Source of the DNA: Mycolicibacterium chubuense NBB4
GTDB taxonomy: Bacteria > Actinomycetota > Actinomycetes > Mycobacteriales > Mycobacteriaceae
DNA: 64,000 nucleotides
NCBI RefSeq assembly: GCF_000266905.1
Contig: NC_018027.1
Location: 2,542,001-2,606,000, forward strand
Reading direction: 5' to 3'
The position numbers and the translations under genes were made by a program. Position 1 is the first letter of the stretch. Every line of letters begins with the position of its first letter. This document shows positions 62,686 through 64,000 of the stretch, piece by piece. The notes beneath the pieces are model-generated. The model ran no database searches. It had not been told where the DNA came from and saw only the letters and a program-made list of their open reading frames with translations.

Positions 62686-64000
62686 TGCCTGCGTGCGGTG
62701 GTGCCCGGATGTGGCGTCAGCGCGCCGACGTGGTGGTCGTCGGCACCGGGGTCGCCGGACTCGCCGCGGCGCTGTCGGCCCATCGACGCGGGCGCAAGGT
62801 CGTCCTGCTCAGCAAAGCCGGTGAGACGGCGACGTTCTACGCCCAGGGCGGCATCGCGGTGGTGCTGCCGGACAACGACGACTCCGTCGACGCCCACGTC
62901 GCCGACACGCTGGCTGCAGGCGCCGGCCTCTGCGACCCGCAGGCTGTCCGCTCGATCGTGTCCGACGGCTACCGCGCCGTCGCCGAATTGGTCGCCCACG
63001 GTGCGGAATTCGACGAATCCGCGGCCGGCGGATGGGCGCTGACCCGCGAGGGCGGCCATTCGCGGCGGCGCATCATCCACGCCGGCGGGGATGCCACCGG
63101 AGCCGAGGTGCAGCGGGCGCTCGACCACGCGGCGGCCACGCTGGACATCCGGCGCAATCACGTCGCGCTGGAGCTGGTGATCGACGACGGCGCCGTCGCC
63201 GGCGTGCTCGTGCTCAGCGCCGACGGTCCCGGCGTCATCCACGCTCCGTCGGTGATTCTGGCGACCGGCGGATCGGGGCACCTGTACCAGGCGACCACGA
63301 ACCCCGAGGGTTCCACCGGCGACGGGGTGGCACTGGCGATGTGGGCCGGGCTGGCCGTCAGTGACCTCGAGTTCGTCCAGTTCCACCCGACCATGCTGTT
63401 CACCGGTGCGCAGGGCGGGCGCCGGCCGCTGATCACCGAGGCGCTGCGCGGCGAGGGTGCGACCCTGGTCGACGCCCGCGGCGAGGCGGTGACCGCCGGC
63501 GTGCATCCGATGGGCGACCTGGCGCCGCGCGACGTCGTCGCGGCCGCCATCGAGGCGCGGCTCGCAGCGTCCGGCGACCCGTGCGTGTTCCTCGACGCGC
63601 GGGCGGTGCCCGATCTCGCGACCCGGTTCCCCACCGTCACCGCGGCCTGCCGGGACGCCGGCGTGGACCCGGCGCATGAGCCGATACCGGTGGTGCCGGG
63701 CGCCCACTACAGCTGCGGCGGCGTCGTGACCGACGTGCACGGGCGCACGGCCGTCGCAGGGCTCTTCGCCGCGGGTGAGGTCGCCCGCACCGGGATGCAC
63801 GGCGCCAACCGGTTGGCGTCCAACAGCCTGCTCGAAGGCCTCGTCGTCGGCGGTCGGGCCGGTGACGCGGCGGCCCGGCACGCCGAGCTGGCCGGTCCGG
63901 CCCGGGTGATCGTCCCGGACCTGCCGATCCGGTCCGTGCTGCCTCGCGCCGAGCTGCAGCATGCCATGACCCGCCATGCCTCCGTCGTCCGCGACGGTGG
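62682..64000 (+). CDS. nadB: L-aspartate oxidase (3' end outside window)
   Basis: FAD enzyme that makes iminoaspartate for NadA; 439 codons are visible and the frame is open at the window end. Rossmann motif [12 protein letters not shown] (about residues 21-32), [21 protein letters not shown], the active-site [19 protein letters not shown], and [12 protein letters not shown], with PGAHYSCGG and [18 protein letters not shown] later. ATG 62682 overlaps the nadA stop; the ATGs at 62685 and 62709 are alternatives, and the last gives a length nearer the M. tuberculosis protein. Confidence 0.95.

Overview
This is GC-rich actinobacterial DNA from a mycobacterium, probably a rapid-growing, non-tuberculous species. 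Almost every gene outside one block can be placed, from remembered family and locus knowledge, against the M. tuberculosis Rv1477-Rv1595 order. No database search was run, and the species is not determined. The window begins inside ripA and ends inside nadB. No rRNA, tRNA, IS element, prophage or CRISPR array was seen.

Layout. 1-4876: ripA(partial)-ripB-moxR1-DUF58-VWA, a cell-wall hydrolase and AAA+/VWA chaperone group. 4920-7581: fabG1-inhA-hemH, mycolic-acid FAS-II reductases and ferrochelatase. 7642-11311: small membrane and SPFH/NfeD genes. 11406-16559: mutA-mutB-meaB, methylmalonyl-CoA mutase and its G-protein, followed by lipL. 17926-25518: an accessory catabolic island with TetR, esterase, two tandem Baeyer-Villiger monooxygenases (BVMOs), an NDMA-type (mycofactocin-linked) alcohol dehydrogenase and an aldehyde dehydrogenase. 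It sits where M. tuberculosis carries glycolipid genes. 25528-27424: an uncharacterised HTH/7-TM pair divergent from a stand-alone half condensation domain. 27441-30770: T-box riboswitch plus ileS. 30774-36436: S4 protein, dinX, ansA, lspA, pseudouridine synthase, RarD-like permease, TetR. 36508-42677: dnaE1, a small membrane protein, a drug-type ABC exporter and a CadD-like permease. 42739-52380: ilvA, then treZ/treY/treX and an acyltransferase on the minus strand. 52404-58873: biotin genes bioA, bioF, bioD, a 2H phosphoesterase, bioQ, bioB and bsaP. 58870-64000: Rv1591/Rv1592c-like genes, nrtR, nadA and nadB (partial).

How the genes work together. In the catabolic island the two divergent promoters (tetR/BVMO and ADH/ALDH) carry the same 20-bp imperfect palindrome, so one TetR probably controls a complete ketone-to-ester-to-alcohol-to-aldehyde-to-acid route. 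In the biotin locus an identical 20-nt promoter/operator block precedes bioF and bioB, and the BioQ repressor gene lies beside bioB. The bioF leader additionally carries a 24-bp tandem repeat that multiplies the operator half-site. NAD synthesis is controlled by NrtR through one palindrome that covers both the nrtR and nadA -10 boxes.

A recurring feature is leaderless architecture: a TANNNT -10 box lies 6-7 nt before the start codon of about a dozen genes. I used this to choose many of the start codons below. Orthologue names with Rv numbers come from memory of the family and locus.
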